Origin: Hypsibius dujardini
Taxonomy: Eukaryota > Tardigrada > Eutardigrada > Parachela > Hypsibiidae
Reading direction: 5' to 3'
DNA length: 27,578 nt
NCBI GenBank assembly: GCA_001579985.1
Contig: LRSR01006276.1
Span: forward strand, 1 to 27,578
Below are positions 10,217 to 19,719 of the stretch, piece after piece. The stretch's first letter is position 1; each line of letters begins with the position of its first letter. Under the pieces are notes generated by a model. The model made no database searches and was not told the DNA's origin. It saw nothing but the letters and a program-made list of their open reading frames with translations. Made by a program: the position numbers and the translations under genes.

Positions 10217-10817
10217 TTACGCAATGAGGGCAACGTCGCAGAAACCGGTGAATCCCTTGATAGGGGGGCAACCAACCGCGGACGGAACACAAACTGGAGC
10301 ATGGGCAGCGTGAGCAATCTCAGGGGACATTCCTTGAAGCGAGAGTCTGTGAATCTTTTCGCAGTCCGAGGCGTCGTTGCAACCCTAATTCAGGTGGAAA
10401 GACAGGCAAACCGAAACGTAAGGCATACATACATTGAAGCATTCAAATCATCAAATCAAGCCTAAAATAAACCAACCCAGATTTTCTCTTGTTCATGCGA
10501 GAATCCCATCTCCGACAGGCATTTGCATTTTGCACCGGAGCACATCTACAATGGAAGGAAATATCAGTACCGCTCGATGTGGCAAACAAATACGTTTATC
10601 CGTGTAGAAATGCAGATTAACTTACCAAAGAGGGGTCTTCGCACTCAATGGTGGCCTGGCATCCTTCATCCTTCTTCGCCGCTGCAACAACAACAAGGCA
10701 GGAGGTCAGGTAAGCTGATCCATCAAAGTAAACTGCCATTCGAATGCAAGGGTAGCACTTACCATAGACGGCAGCCACGAAGGCAAGCACCACGCAGGAC
10801 AGAACGATGGAATTCAT
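10217..10817 (-). CDS. Small secreted cysteine-rich protein, unknown function
   Basis: Four exons, 10817-10763, 10681-10626, 10545-10477 and 10384-10217, give 115 residues and all phases agree. Residues 1 to about 19 are a signal peptide (MNSIVLSCVVLAFVAAVYA). The mature part has ten cysteines (26, 32, 39, 44, 46, 62, 68, 92, 99, 109), enough for five disulfides, in the order C-x5-C-x6-C-x4-C-x-C-x15-C-x5-C-x23-C-x6-C-x9-C. No transmembrane segment or basic cleavage site stands out. The clustered CxC and ExCxD elements recall EB-type extracellular modules, but I cannot assign a family. The donor of exon 3 (GTTGGT) is weak; the same donor hexamer is used in the F-box/WD40 gene. The acceptor of exon 4 (GAATTAG) has a poor pyrimidine tract, so the C-terminal half is less secure than the N-terminal half. 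Confidence 0.68.
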
Positions 10818-12469
10818 CGTGGATAAGATGGTAATATTCCGTTTGATTTCGAAGTGGTAGACGAAAACTTGCAGCAATAAAGCGCTCAAATGTGGCGTTC
10901 TCTTTTCGATAAAAGTGATAGAAAAGAGAGTTCCCAGCGTCTCCGGAGGGCAAAACGGTCAACAACGCCGTCGTCTCTGCTGTTGTTTTGGTGACCCACT
11001 TTTGTGTAGATATTAAATGTCTGTATAACGGAGTCAACGGTCAAGAAAATGGACTGATAGAGAGAACCTACTCGCCTCCGGTTGCGCATTGTCGTCGTAT
11101 TGGTTTGCAGCACTTACCGGCACGGAAATGCCTGGTCAGCAAGCTACTCAACTGTCATTTTGCCGCCATTTTTCGAGCTACTCTGACGACCCTAACCGAA
11201 CGTCGTCGACTGAAACACGCGTTTTAGCATCCATCTTACGTCTGGCTCTACGGATAACTCGTAGCTATTTTATGCCTTGAGGTAGCCTTGTTTTAGAGGA
11301 TAAAGTAAGGCTTTATTCTCTGCAAAATCAGGGCCAAAACTCCAATGCTTTCTTGGCATATTAAGTGACCTGACGCAAAGGCTCTCTTCTAGCCTATAAT
11401 ATTGCCACTTGTCTTTTCAAGACTCAAGGCTGTTTATAGCAATGATTTTCAGAAACCTCCCTCGAAATCCATCCAATCACGAGTTGTTTAAAAGATCGAT
11501 TAACGAATGGCGTTGCAGGCTGATGGGCAAATGAAAAATTTTATTGGTATTTTCGGTAATGACTCTAATGACGAACGACATTTTAACGCAAGAACAGCTA
11601 AAGAGCGTAAACGTAAACATGATTAAAAAAGGCACATAAAAATGAACATTACTTGCGCCAGCGTAACTGATAAGAAAAAACTACAAGATTTCTGGACGCA
11701 ACAGGATAAAATCTCGTTATTCGTCTTGCATGAGACTGTCGTGAACGTAATTCGTGCTGCTGCCATTCATGCGGATATCGCCGGCGTTTTGTTTCGGTGT
11801 TTTGCTCTTTATTTTCTGCAAGTAGAAATAACAAGAACTGATTATAGTCAACTAAATGGTTTTTTTTGCAAACTAAAAATTAGTTACTAAGGATTTTTAG
11901 TTTAATTTCCTTAATAGCTAAGATTTTTGCTCTAGCGTGAGTCGAAGTAGTTGGTCAAATTTTAGTTTTATTAGCTTATCAGTTAAATTTTAATTTACTA
12001 AACGTTTCAGTTTAGTTTGTTTAGGAACCCAGAAAAATGAAAACTAAACAGTTAGTTACAAAAAAAGTTTAAATTTAATTGCTTTGATTAAGTTTTGCTA
12101 ACCTGATCTGTAATTTTTTTTACTTAGCGACTACGTGAAAAGCTCTAGTGAAAATCAATTGTAATACATATGAATTTAGGGATAGGAAAAATAAACTACT
12201 AAAAATAAATTAAAATAAACCTAAACCAACGTTTTTAGTAACGTTAATTAGGGTTAAGTTTTTTTTAATCAACTAAAAACTAAACTAAAAGCTTTAGTAA
12301 CTAACGATTTAACATGAAAAATCTAAAAAGTTAAAATTATTCAACTATTTTCCACTAATCTTAACTAATAGTTTTAACAGCCAAAAACATAAAATAAAAA
12401 TCTTTAGTAACTAAAATTAAGTTATTAGAAAAACTTATTAGTCAATTACTTTTATTTTGCCATCCCTAC
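10818..12469. other. Intergenic region with an AT-rich TTTAGT/ACTAAA block
   Basis: 10818-11640 shows nothing beyond the putative upstream region of the cysteine-rich gene. From about 11860 to 12445 the DNA is strongly AT-rich and is packed with variants of TTTAGTT and AACTAAA on both strands. It looks like a decayed low-complexity or short-repeat tract and has no gene. Confidence 0.5.
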
Positions 12470-12655
12470 CTGTGATGATTCCTTGAGATACATCTGTCCA
12501 AGTGTTTTTCCAGCTCCAGCTTCGTGCGCTCTGATAAAACAAAAAACAGCAAGATTAAAACATAGTTTTTTCGCGCAAAAACCAACGTGAAACAGTAGAA
12601 TCTCACCGTTGTCCAACTGTAAGGCAAGGATAGTAAGATCTTTTTCATTTTGCAT
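12470..12655 (-). other. Possible two-exon coiled-coil coding fragment
   Basis: A possible exon 12655-12607 (MQNEKDLTILALQLDN) joins 12530-12470 in phase through a 76-nt GT-AG intron (donor GTGAGA, acceptor TTTTATCAG). The joined peptide, about 37 residues, has leucine/charged heptads (LQLDNERTKLELEKHLDRC) and ends in phase 2 at a GTAGGG donor. No downstream exon keeps the frame open: joining the acceptor at about 11815 gives an immediate stop. An in-frame stop lies just upstream of the ATG. It may be a small piece of a larger gene with unseen exons, a decayed gene, or chance. Confidence 0.28.
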
Positions 12656-14222
12656 CGCACGTCATCTTCTCCTGAACTTTCACCCCAGGATCAACACGCA
12701 GGGAACTGTTTGGAACTACACTCCCTTTCGGTACCGCATCACAGTACCAGTATAGAATTGAAGCTATTGCGCGTAGATATTAGTACCAAAATGGAAAAAA
12801 CCCAGAAAAATCTTGCAATTGATGCGGACACAAGAAATACTTTCAAAATTCAAGTGACAACAACGAGAACCCGGATATCTTCAGCTGCTTAGATGGTGAG
12901 AGAAAAATGAAAGACTGAAGGTTTATTACACTAAATCGCATTTTTAGGGACTTTCAAGATCCATTCCATGCTGTCTTTTCAAGTAAATCTCAAGAAGCTT
13001 TCGCTCTACTCGGAACGCTCTTTCGCTAATTGAGAAAATGTAAACAATCGCATTGTGAGTCAGGCATGCTTTATCGTGGCTCAATTATTGCCTTGTTTAG
13101 CACACGAACATTTAACCATGACAATGTGTGCCTGGAATACAGCGTGGATTTCTTTAAAAAAAGTCGCCCGGTTTAATATAGCCTCAGTGTGCCTGGAACA
13201 GGACAACTTTCAAGCCTAGATTTGAGCGCTGGTTAGAATATTGTGTTCCATTTATCCGTAGGGGGGTTTGTTGTTGGAGCGATAATGCAAGTCACTGCTA
13301 GCATTGGATCCTAGCGCCCATGACCCATACCTTCGCAATCAAAGAACGCATGCAACCCCGCATCCGGTCTCAAGCGTCCAACTTGTTCACAAACCGAGTT
13401 CGCGCTTCTAGTCACTTCGGCTAGGAATGAAGTCTGGAGAGAACGGTGAAAAACAAGAAAACATGTCGTACTGCTAACGATTCGACCCTACGGGGATACT
13501 AATTACTAACTACGCCGGAAGGAATCGCTCAGAACGTTTGCACCAATGCACGTTTGCACCAATGTTCGAGCATGTGGGTCAGCGAGCATGCACACGGAAA
13601 TGGATCACCTTCACTTTTACGGAGCATCATTTCTCAACATGGAAGATCGTAAACCGCTGCGTTTAACGAACCTTCAGGATACTGCGTTTCTGCTTTCGAA
13701 GGCTAACTGCCATCGTCCAGCGGAACCGCACCGGACCTCCGGTTGCCAGTCGTCACTGGCGTTTCAACAGTTTATTTACTAATCAATCGGCTTTGACGGA
13801 GACCGCTTGGCGCTGTTCGAGCGCTTCGCAACGATCAACTAGACAGTGCTGTCCCCTAATGGCCGGAATAGGAGTTGTGTCCTCCCGCCCGTTCTCTTGA
13901 GTCGCGAAGGCTCTTCCGCCTTCGATTTCACTTTCAAGTAACCCTCATTGAGCAAAAGTCCTGCAATCTTGGAGTTGTTAGTTTCGAAATAGTTGCACGC
14001 TGTCTACCTCATAGGTCAGGCCGTAATTTTGTCTTTGGACAATGACAGTAGAGAGAAAACGTCACTGGGGAACTCCCGGGTAATCCTTTCTTTTTTATGT
14101 CAGTCTCCGGGCGAATTCCTTCAACGTTCATTCAGGCCGGCAAACAAATTTGATCAGGAATATAAACAGCAAACGCAGTATACAACGACAAAGACCCGAG
14201 ACAATAAGTACCACAGCATCTG

Positions 14223-14533
14223 TAAGGGTATTCAAAGTTGGCTTATTTGCAGCGATTATTTCGCTAATTCAAACTCGCTAATCTCCCTGGTTTTGCACGG
14301 CCTTGCAACGGTGATACGACGACACGCCCCCTGGCTTACCTGAGGCTTTGTCTCCTTCGCTAATCTCAACTCACACGGACCACTCACAAGACAGATGCAC
14401 ACAATTCGCGAGCAGATAAGCGAGAAAAGCAGCTCCTCGGCTGCTTTTCTCGCTCATCTTCAAAACCAGGGAGATTGGCGAGTTTGAATTAGCGAGATAA
14501 TCGCTGCAAATAAGCGAACTTTAAATAACCTTA
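14223..14533. mobile_element. 311-bp foldback element with 70-bp arms
   Basis: The left arm 14223-14304 and the right arm 14460-14533 are reverse complements at about 90% (shared exact block CGCTAATTCAAACTCGC). The ends are TAAGG and CCTTA, compatible with a TA target. A second perfect hairpin (GAGAAAAGCAGC, loop TCCTCG, GCTGCTTTTCTC) lies at about 14426-14455. No coding capacity. Confidence 0.8.
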
Positions 14534-15381
14534 GTATTTTTTCAACATTGGGACCCTGAGCTCCATTCGAACCGATATGACGAGGACCAACTGAAATTGA
14601 TGTCACTTGGTTCATATCCCGGTTCCAATTGAATTTTTTTCTAACCTTTTGTCATGGTAATAAACATCCACCTCTCGCCAATTGATTCCAAAAGGTTTTG
14701 TAACAATTTAATCAAAACTCGGGGAGTAAAATTTTTTTAATAAAGTCACGCTTGCTTTTAACTGATCGTAGGAAATCGAAGCCAAAACTAGTGATAATTA
14801 ATGAAGAATACCTACTGATTAAAATAAATCTAACCCAAGACTAATAATTTAGGGATGCAAAGATTTGAATGAGGAAATGCACAAATTTTTGTTTTCACTG
14901 AGCAGAAGAGAAGAAACATGCAGAAAGACCAAACCTCACCGAGAGCATTCTCTACAGGGTTAATTGTGTAGCTTGATTGATTGATTTATTAAAGTCAAGG
15001 AGAACCTCGACGTCAATCACGAGAATTTAATTCTCTTGTAGGGCTTTTCTTGGATACAATCGATGTCAGTTCACCAGTAGGACTGAGTGCATCTGTCATT
15101 TTTTGCCTTCGTAAATTTCCCAAATGTATTTAGTGGTGCACGAAAACTGACAGTCGAATGCAACAATATCACTTTTGAAAAGTGAATCTCCGAAAATAAA
15201 TCAGATCCTACAGACTCTTAAAACTAGATTCATGAAACTTGAAAGGCCAACGTGCAAGTCCCCTATCTATGCTGGCAAGCCGGGAGAATAAAAAAAGAGC
15301 CTCGCGCCCAAGAGTGAAACATGAAGTGGCATTAATTCATTTTATCCCTCGTATAACAAAAACAAGAAGCCACACCTATAG

Positions 15382-16087
15382 AATGAGGGAAGGGCACTGG
15401 AATGGGTCACTTGAATTTCCGTACGAGGTACGAGGTAAAGGCCATTAACCAGGCCGCTTTTAGAAATCGTAACTTAACCAGGCCGGTTCTTTCAACGTTG
15501 ATTTCCCGGCGCTGCAGTGCTGCCATGCCATAGCAGATGGCTTGAAAACATTCAGAAAAATCTCTGACCCATTTTAGTTCGTTCCTAAGCTTCACGGTTC
15601 GAATTTGGGTCAAAAAAGGAAGGGAAGAATCTTAATGGAGAAATGTGAAAGTAGTCCGGTAGAGGCGCCACTTCGGTTCCATCTCCCTGGGTTGACTTCG
15701 CAAAAACGACTTATGCGCCACCTGCTGGCCTGCCGGCCTGGTTAAGTTACTATTTCTAAAACGGCCTGGTTAACGGCCTTTATCTCGTACCCTAGAATTG
15801 GCCACCGGGCGGCAGGGGGCGCTCTGTCGCGCATTAATCGAAAACAGATGAGTCACTGCATAGTCAGCGTCCTCTACAGGGAGCTTTTAACCGTCCAATT
15901 ATTCCGTTTTCTAAATATGTTCCACATTTTTTTTAAATCTGATACGCGTTCTACCGGGTCATCGATTATTCTCTGTCGCTTAGGATTTTGGTGATAGCCA
16001 AAACTTGTGTGGAAGTTGTGATTGCAGGATGGCCCATTCCAGGGTACGAGAAAGTCAAGTGGCCCATTCCAGTGCCTTTACCTCATA
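15382..16087. mobile_element. TIR element, family A, second copy, split by a nested insertion
   Basis: The ends AATGAGGGAAGGGCACTGGA and (reverse) TATGAGGTAAAGGCACTGGA match each other and the ends of the copy at 9518-9817. The internal sequence is the reverse complement of that copy. A separate TIR element occupies 15428-15790. Without it the copy is about 340 bp. Confidence 0.75.
15428..15790. mobile_element. Nested 363-bp TIR element inside the family A copy
   Basis: The left end GTACGAGGTAAAGGCC and the right end (reverse) GTACGAGATAAAGGCC continue as inverted repeats through TTAACCAGGCCG and AGAAAT-GTAACTTAACCAGG, making arms of about 60 bp. A GTACGAG duplicate directly precedes the left end (15421-15427). 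It interrupts the sequence that is continuous in the copy at 9518-9817. No coding capacity. Confidence 0.78.
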
Positions 16088-16424
16088 CTGCTGCATTCTT
16101 ATTTACTGCTGCATAATTGAGGCGCACGCAGTGTTTAGCATTCATATTGGCACAAAGCTTTCGAAGCTTGTCGAGCGTTTCCGATAAAGTAAAAAAAAAC
16201 CGGTTTAAAAGTTTTGGATCGGAAGCGAGCATACGACTGTTATACGAGCCTTCGAGGCTCCAGACGGAGCAAAATTGTGAACTGTCTGATCAGACTAGAG
16301 ACCGTTTACTGCAAGTGCTTAGTCAATTACGCGAAAATAATAATAGATTTTCATTCCAAGTCGTCGGCGATTTGAGAATATTAATTTCCTGAAAGTGCAT
16401 CATCGATAAAGAGACTCTCTAAGA

Positions 16425-18269
16425 ATGGCTGCCCCACCCCCATCAGGACTCCTCTACACGGATAAGCCAACACCGATGCAGTAAGTCCGTCTTCAAGTAG
16501 AAATATCCGTCCGCGACTGCTGCAGTTACCATTAAATTTTACTATACCTACCTTACATCTAATTTGGGCAAGAACAGAGATTTTCCCTCCCGATCGGCGT
16601 GGGGTTTTTTCTCACAAATATCCGTCCTTATATCATGATTTTACATTAGAGTCTCGGGTTGGAAATCACATCTGCAGTTTGAGAAAAAAATATAAAAGAA
16701 AAAGACTTTCCGCACCTCTTTGTGTGCTATGGGCCCAGGCTTGATTAATTAATTGATTAGCTAATTTTTTATTTAAGCTAGTTTTAAATTTGTTTTATTT
16801 ACTATGTTCCAGAATGCAGACATATTTTTTTAAATTACTTGAAGACGTCTGCAAAATATAAACAAAATATGGGCAATTTTCTGAGCAAGAGGAACACCGT
16901 GAAAAAATTAAACCTAAAAAGAGAGCAGTGGCGCCACCAACAGGCTCCCAGTTCTGATTTTGCTGCAACGCTGTTTCGCTTTTCTTTTTCCCGACTTGTT
17001 TGGCAGTACAGTAAAACTCGTCTAATGTAAACCTCAAAAATCCAAAAATTTTGTTCAACTTAGACGAGGAATTTACATTAGCCTACGGGCCCCTAAGGGC
17101 CCCCAAGGGCACCCTGGGGCGGGGAGAGGGGCGAAATTTCCCCCAATAAAACTCAGTGCTTGTAGAAATTCCGTACTTAGCCGCCGCAGCATTTTGTTTC
17201 GTATGACCGAGATCCTTCAACAGCAAAATTTTCTGGACAAGAATTAGCTCCTTTGCCAGCGTTTTACTTCAACAATCGGTGCTATTTTAACAAAATTTAG
17301 AAGGTACAAAAACTAACACATGCAGCTCAATGCGCAGAAAACACTGCAGTGGCTTGCAGGAAAGATTAATAGTAAGAAACAAGAGGGATTTCGTCGAAAA
17401 TTTTCAAGGAAAAATGTCGAATTCAATTTAGGGGAGGTGCGTTTTACATGGTTGACCGTGAAATTTGTTCAACATACCATATAGAGGGAATAATTACATT
17501 AAGTTTCGCCCCCCTATGTTATATGTATAGGACGAAGTCGGTGCAGATGGAAAGTTCAATATAGACGAGGTTTACATTACACGAGTTTTACTGTATTTTC
17601 TTTTCCATTCGCAACAATGTTTCAAATTAAAGTTGGATTTGTTTTTTAGGTTTGGTTGAAGGCTTCTAGCAAATTTAAAAAATAAGTTTGCGTTCTGGAA
17701 AACATTGGATGGGATAAAAAAAATTTGAAACTTGCTGATGAATGAATCAATCAATCAATCCCGGACCCATAGCACAAAGTGACGCGGAAAGTTTCTTTCT
17801 TATTTTTCTTCTGAAACCGCCGATGTGATTTCCAGTCCGAGAATCCAATTAAAATATGACAGGTATTAATATAAAAAAAACCACGCCGATCGGGCGGGAA
17901 AATCTCCGTTCTAATTTACTATGTCTGTACGTGTAGATGCCCTCACTGCCAACAACCCATTACGACAGTCGTCACGTACGAAAACGGCAGTAAAACCTGG
18001 ATTGCCGCTATATTGTGCTGCTTTGTTGGTGAGACTGGTCTGATTTTCGCCTACAACTGTTATGAGAGAGCTTGTGGTTAAATTTCTTCTTAATCTCCCC
18101 AGGTTGCTGTTGCATCCCATTCTGGTAAGGCGCGCGTTCGTAGCATGATCCTTGTAGGATTACTTGTAAATCTTCATTTGCATTTGTTTGCTCTAGCATT
18201 AATGCCCTGAAAAACGCAGTGCATACGTGCCCCAAATGCGGAGTGGTCGTCGGCGTTTGCTCTAAATAA
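16425..18269 (+). CDS. LITAF-domain protein, copy 1
   Basis: Four exons, 16425-16480, 17937-18028, 18103-18124 and 18197-18269, give 80 residues; the third exon is only 22 nt. LITAF-domain proteins are monotopic membrane zinc proteins on the cytosolic face of late endosomes and lysosomes. Two CxxC knuckles, CPHC (20-23) and HTCPKC (CPKC at 68-71), bind one zinc around a short hydrophobic membrane-inserted helix (TWIAAILCCFVGCCCIPFC, about 39-57). The stretch ALKNAVHTCPKCG is diagnostic of the family. The protein is short beside human LITAF (161 residues) and has only a 19-residue proline-rich N-terminus without a PPxY or PTAP motif. The AATAAA signal at 18265-18270 overlaps the stop codon. 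Intron 1 (1456 nt) holds a large foldback with a nested transposon. It is tandemly duplicated with copy 2. Confidence 0.93.
16540..17925. repeat. 1.4-kb divergent inverted repeat filling intron 1 of LITAF copy 1
   Basis: The left arm (about 16540-16860) and the reverse complement of the right arm (about 17655-17925) share GAGATTTTCCC-CCCGATCGG, TGGAAATCACATC, CTTTCCGC, GTGCTATGGG and TTCCAGAA-GCA-AC blocks in order. The arms are some 300 bp with clear divergence, so the event is old. The space between holds a separate TIR element. Confidence 0.72.
17009..17593. mobile_element. 585-bp non-autonomous pogo/Tigger-like element
   Basis: The ends are CAGTAAAACTCGTCTAATGT and the inverse of CAGTAAAACTCGTGTAATGT, about 27 bp at one mismatch, flanked by TA on both sides (17007-17008 and 17594-17595). 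TIRs starting CAGT and a TA target are characteristic of pogo/Tigger elements; the family call is inference. The interior is short, carries G-rich runs near 17090-17120, and has no transposase. Confidence 0.75.
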
Positions 18270-19719
18270 ATGACCAGTTAGCGAATATCCATCGATGACA
18301 ATTGTTGCTGCAGTCGACAAATCATACGCCTGGATATGTGTTTTTATGAAAAATAAAAATTGTCTTAACATCACCTTCCCGCTAGATTTGCGGAATTTCA
18401 AGCCAAGCTTTCGTCAAGCTAAGCGTTCGTCAGTAGAGTGTCTGTCTAGTCGCCTTACCGCATCTTTTGCATGCCTACACGGCTCCCTTCCCCTTCAGGG
18501 CAGTTCAAAGTTAGAGGTACGGCGGGTCAATCGATCAAGGAACCAACTCAACTTCCCAATCTGGCATATAAGGTGTCTTGATGTCCAACTTGGTGGACCA
18601 CGGATGAATACATGTCAAACAAAGTCGAAATAACTCTATCGGTCTCTACCAATTCTCTCGTGCCTGGTTTAGTCCGCTCTGCGAACCCTCACTCCGATCT
18701 TGCAAGACTTCGTCTGGTTTCCCTCCTCAATCGGTAATCTTTCTAAACATCTCTCACCTCTTCTGAGTTGATGAGGTCGAAGACCAAACAAAAATTGCAT
18801 TGTCTTGCGTGATTCTTGTTGAGCTCAACCGTAGTGGTGCCCCCTGTATTGATAATGGAGTAACACGAGAAACTGCTTAAAATTATCAACAGACGTAGCA
18901 CTCTCATTGTGGCTCATACTTTTTTCTTCCCCCGCGGTCAAAATTACTGTCTCTCTACCGAGTATGATTAAGACATTTCCGCTTATACAGCGAGGAGGTA
19001 CCATTCTTTCTCTAAAATAACGCACCGGGTCTCTTGTTCCCCGGCTGCGTCATTTGCAGTTGACCCTTCAACAATCGGCTTTGACGGACTTTTGGCGCTG
19101 GCGGTCTTTTGAGACAGTGCTGCCCCCCATCGGCCGGAGTGATAGTTGTGCCTATCTCTCCAAATTCCTTCAACCGTTGTCTTCCCAGCTAACGGAGGAA
19201 TTCATCAGGACGAAACATAGATAAAAAAATCAAATACCCAGGCAAAAGAAACAGCGAAGCCCAGAAACAACGAGTACCACTGCATCAGTGATTCATTAAC
19301 AATGGTACTCCTACCCCGTACTCCGTTCAATCCCACATAATTATGTGTAAAAATACATTGTTACATCTCGTTCTGCATTCCCACAGTTTGGTACTTCAAG
19401 ATTTTGAGGTGTACGCAACGTTTGGTCTTCATAACTGTACACAGCCCTCGAAGCTTGTTGGGCGTTTCCTAAAGTCACAAACTTGATTCCAGATTTTGAA
19501 GTCGATACCAGTAAAAGTTAATATTGCGCCAGCCATCGAGGTTCCAGACCGACCGGCGTTGTGAACTGTCAGACTAGTCTAGTGTTACGTAGTAGCAAGT
19601 ATATATAAACTGTACTGCAAACGCCTGCGTGAAAAGTATTCCAATTTTCACACCCAGTCGTCGACGATCTGAGAATACTAACTTTCTGAAAGAACCCTGC
19701 CCGCAAGCACTCTCTAACA
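18270..19719. other. 3' flank of LITAF copy 1 and 5' flank of copy 2
   Basis: 18280-18860 matches 20420-20850 downstream of copy 2 (ordered shared blocks such as CGACAAATC/GTAGATCG, GACCAAACAA-AATTGCA, GTG-TGCCCCCTGTA). 19070-19719 matches the upstream region of copy 1. The duplication junction therefore falls near 18930-19070. No gene recognised. Confidence 0.65.
19600..19609 (+). promoter_or_regulatory. TATA box of LITAF copy 2
   Basis: TATATATAAA lies 111 bp before the start codon. The aligned upstream region of copy 1 lacks this segment: it goes from ACTAGAGACCG straight to the shared ACTGCAA, so the two promoters differ. Confidence 0.5.

Larger units (their letters stand above)
12656..16424. 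other. Intergenic region upstream of LITAF-like gene 1, interrupted by transposons
   Basis: No coding exon was recognised. 13790-14222 and 16088-16424 are homologous to the continuous stretch 19070-19719 upstream of the second LITAF-like gene. They are separated by about 1.9 kb of inserted material: a foldback element at 14223-14533, unassigned DNA, and a family A element at 15382-16087 with a nested insertion. 12900-13780 shows nothing specific. Confidence 0.6.

Noticed and set aside
12650-12892. 80-residue plus-strand frame with a Lys/Thr-rich end
   Set aside because: No homology, no splice support, and low-complexity composition in an AT-rich area.
13993-14343. 116-residue plus-strand frame
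   Set aside because: Its second half is the left arm of a foldback element and its first half belongs to the non-coding flank duplicated with the LITAF genes.
15590-15612. GGTTCGAATTTGG resembling a tRNA B box
   Set aside because: No A box or cloverleaf arms at the right distance; it lies inside the nested transposon.
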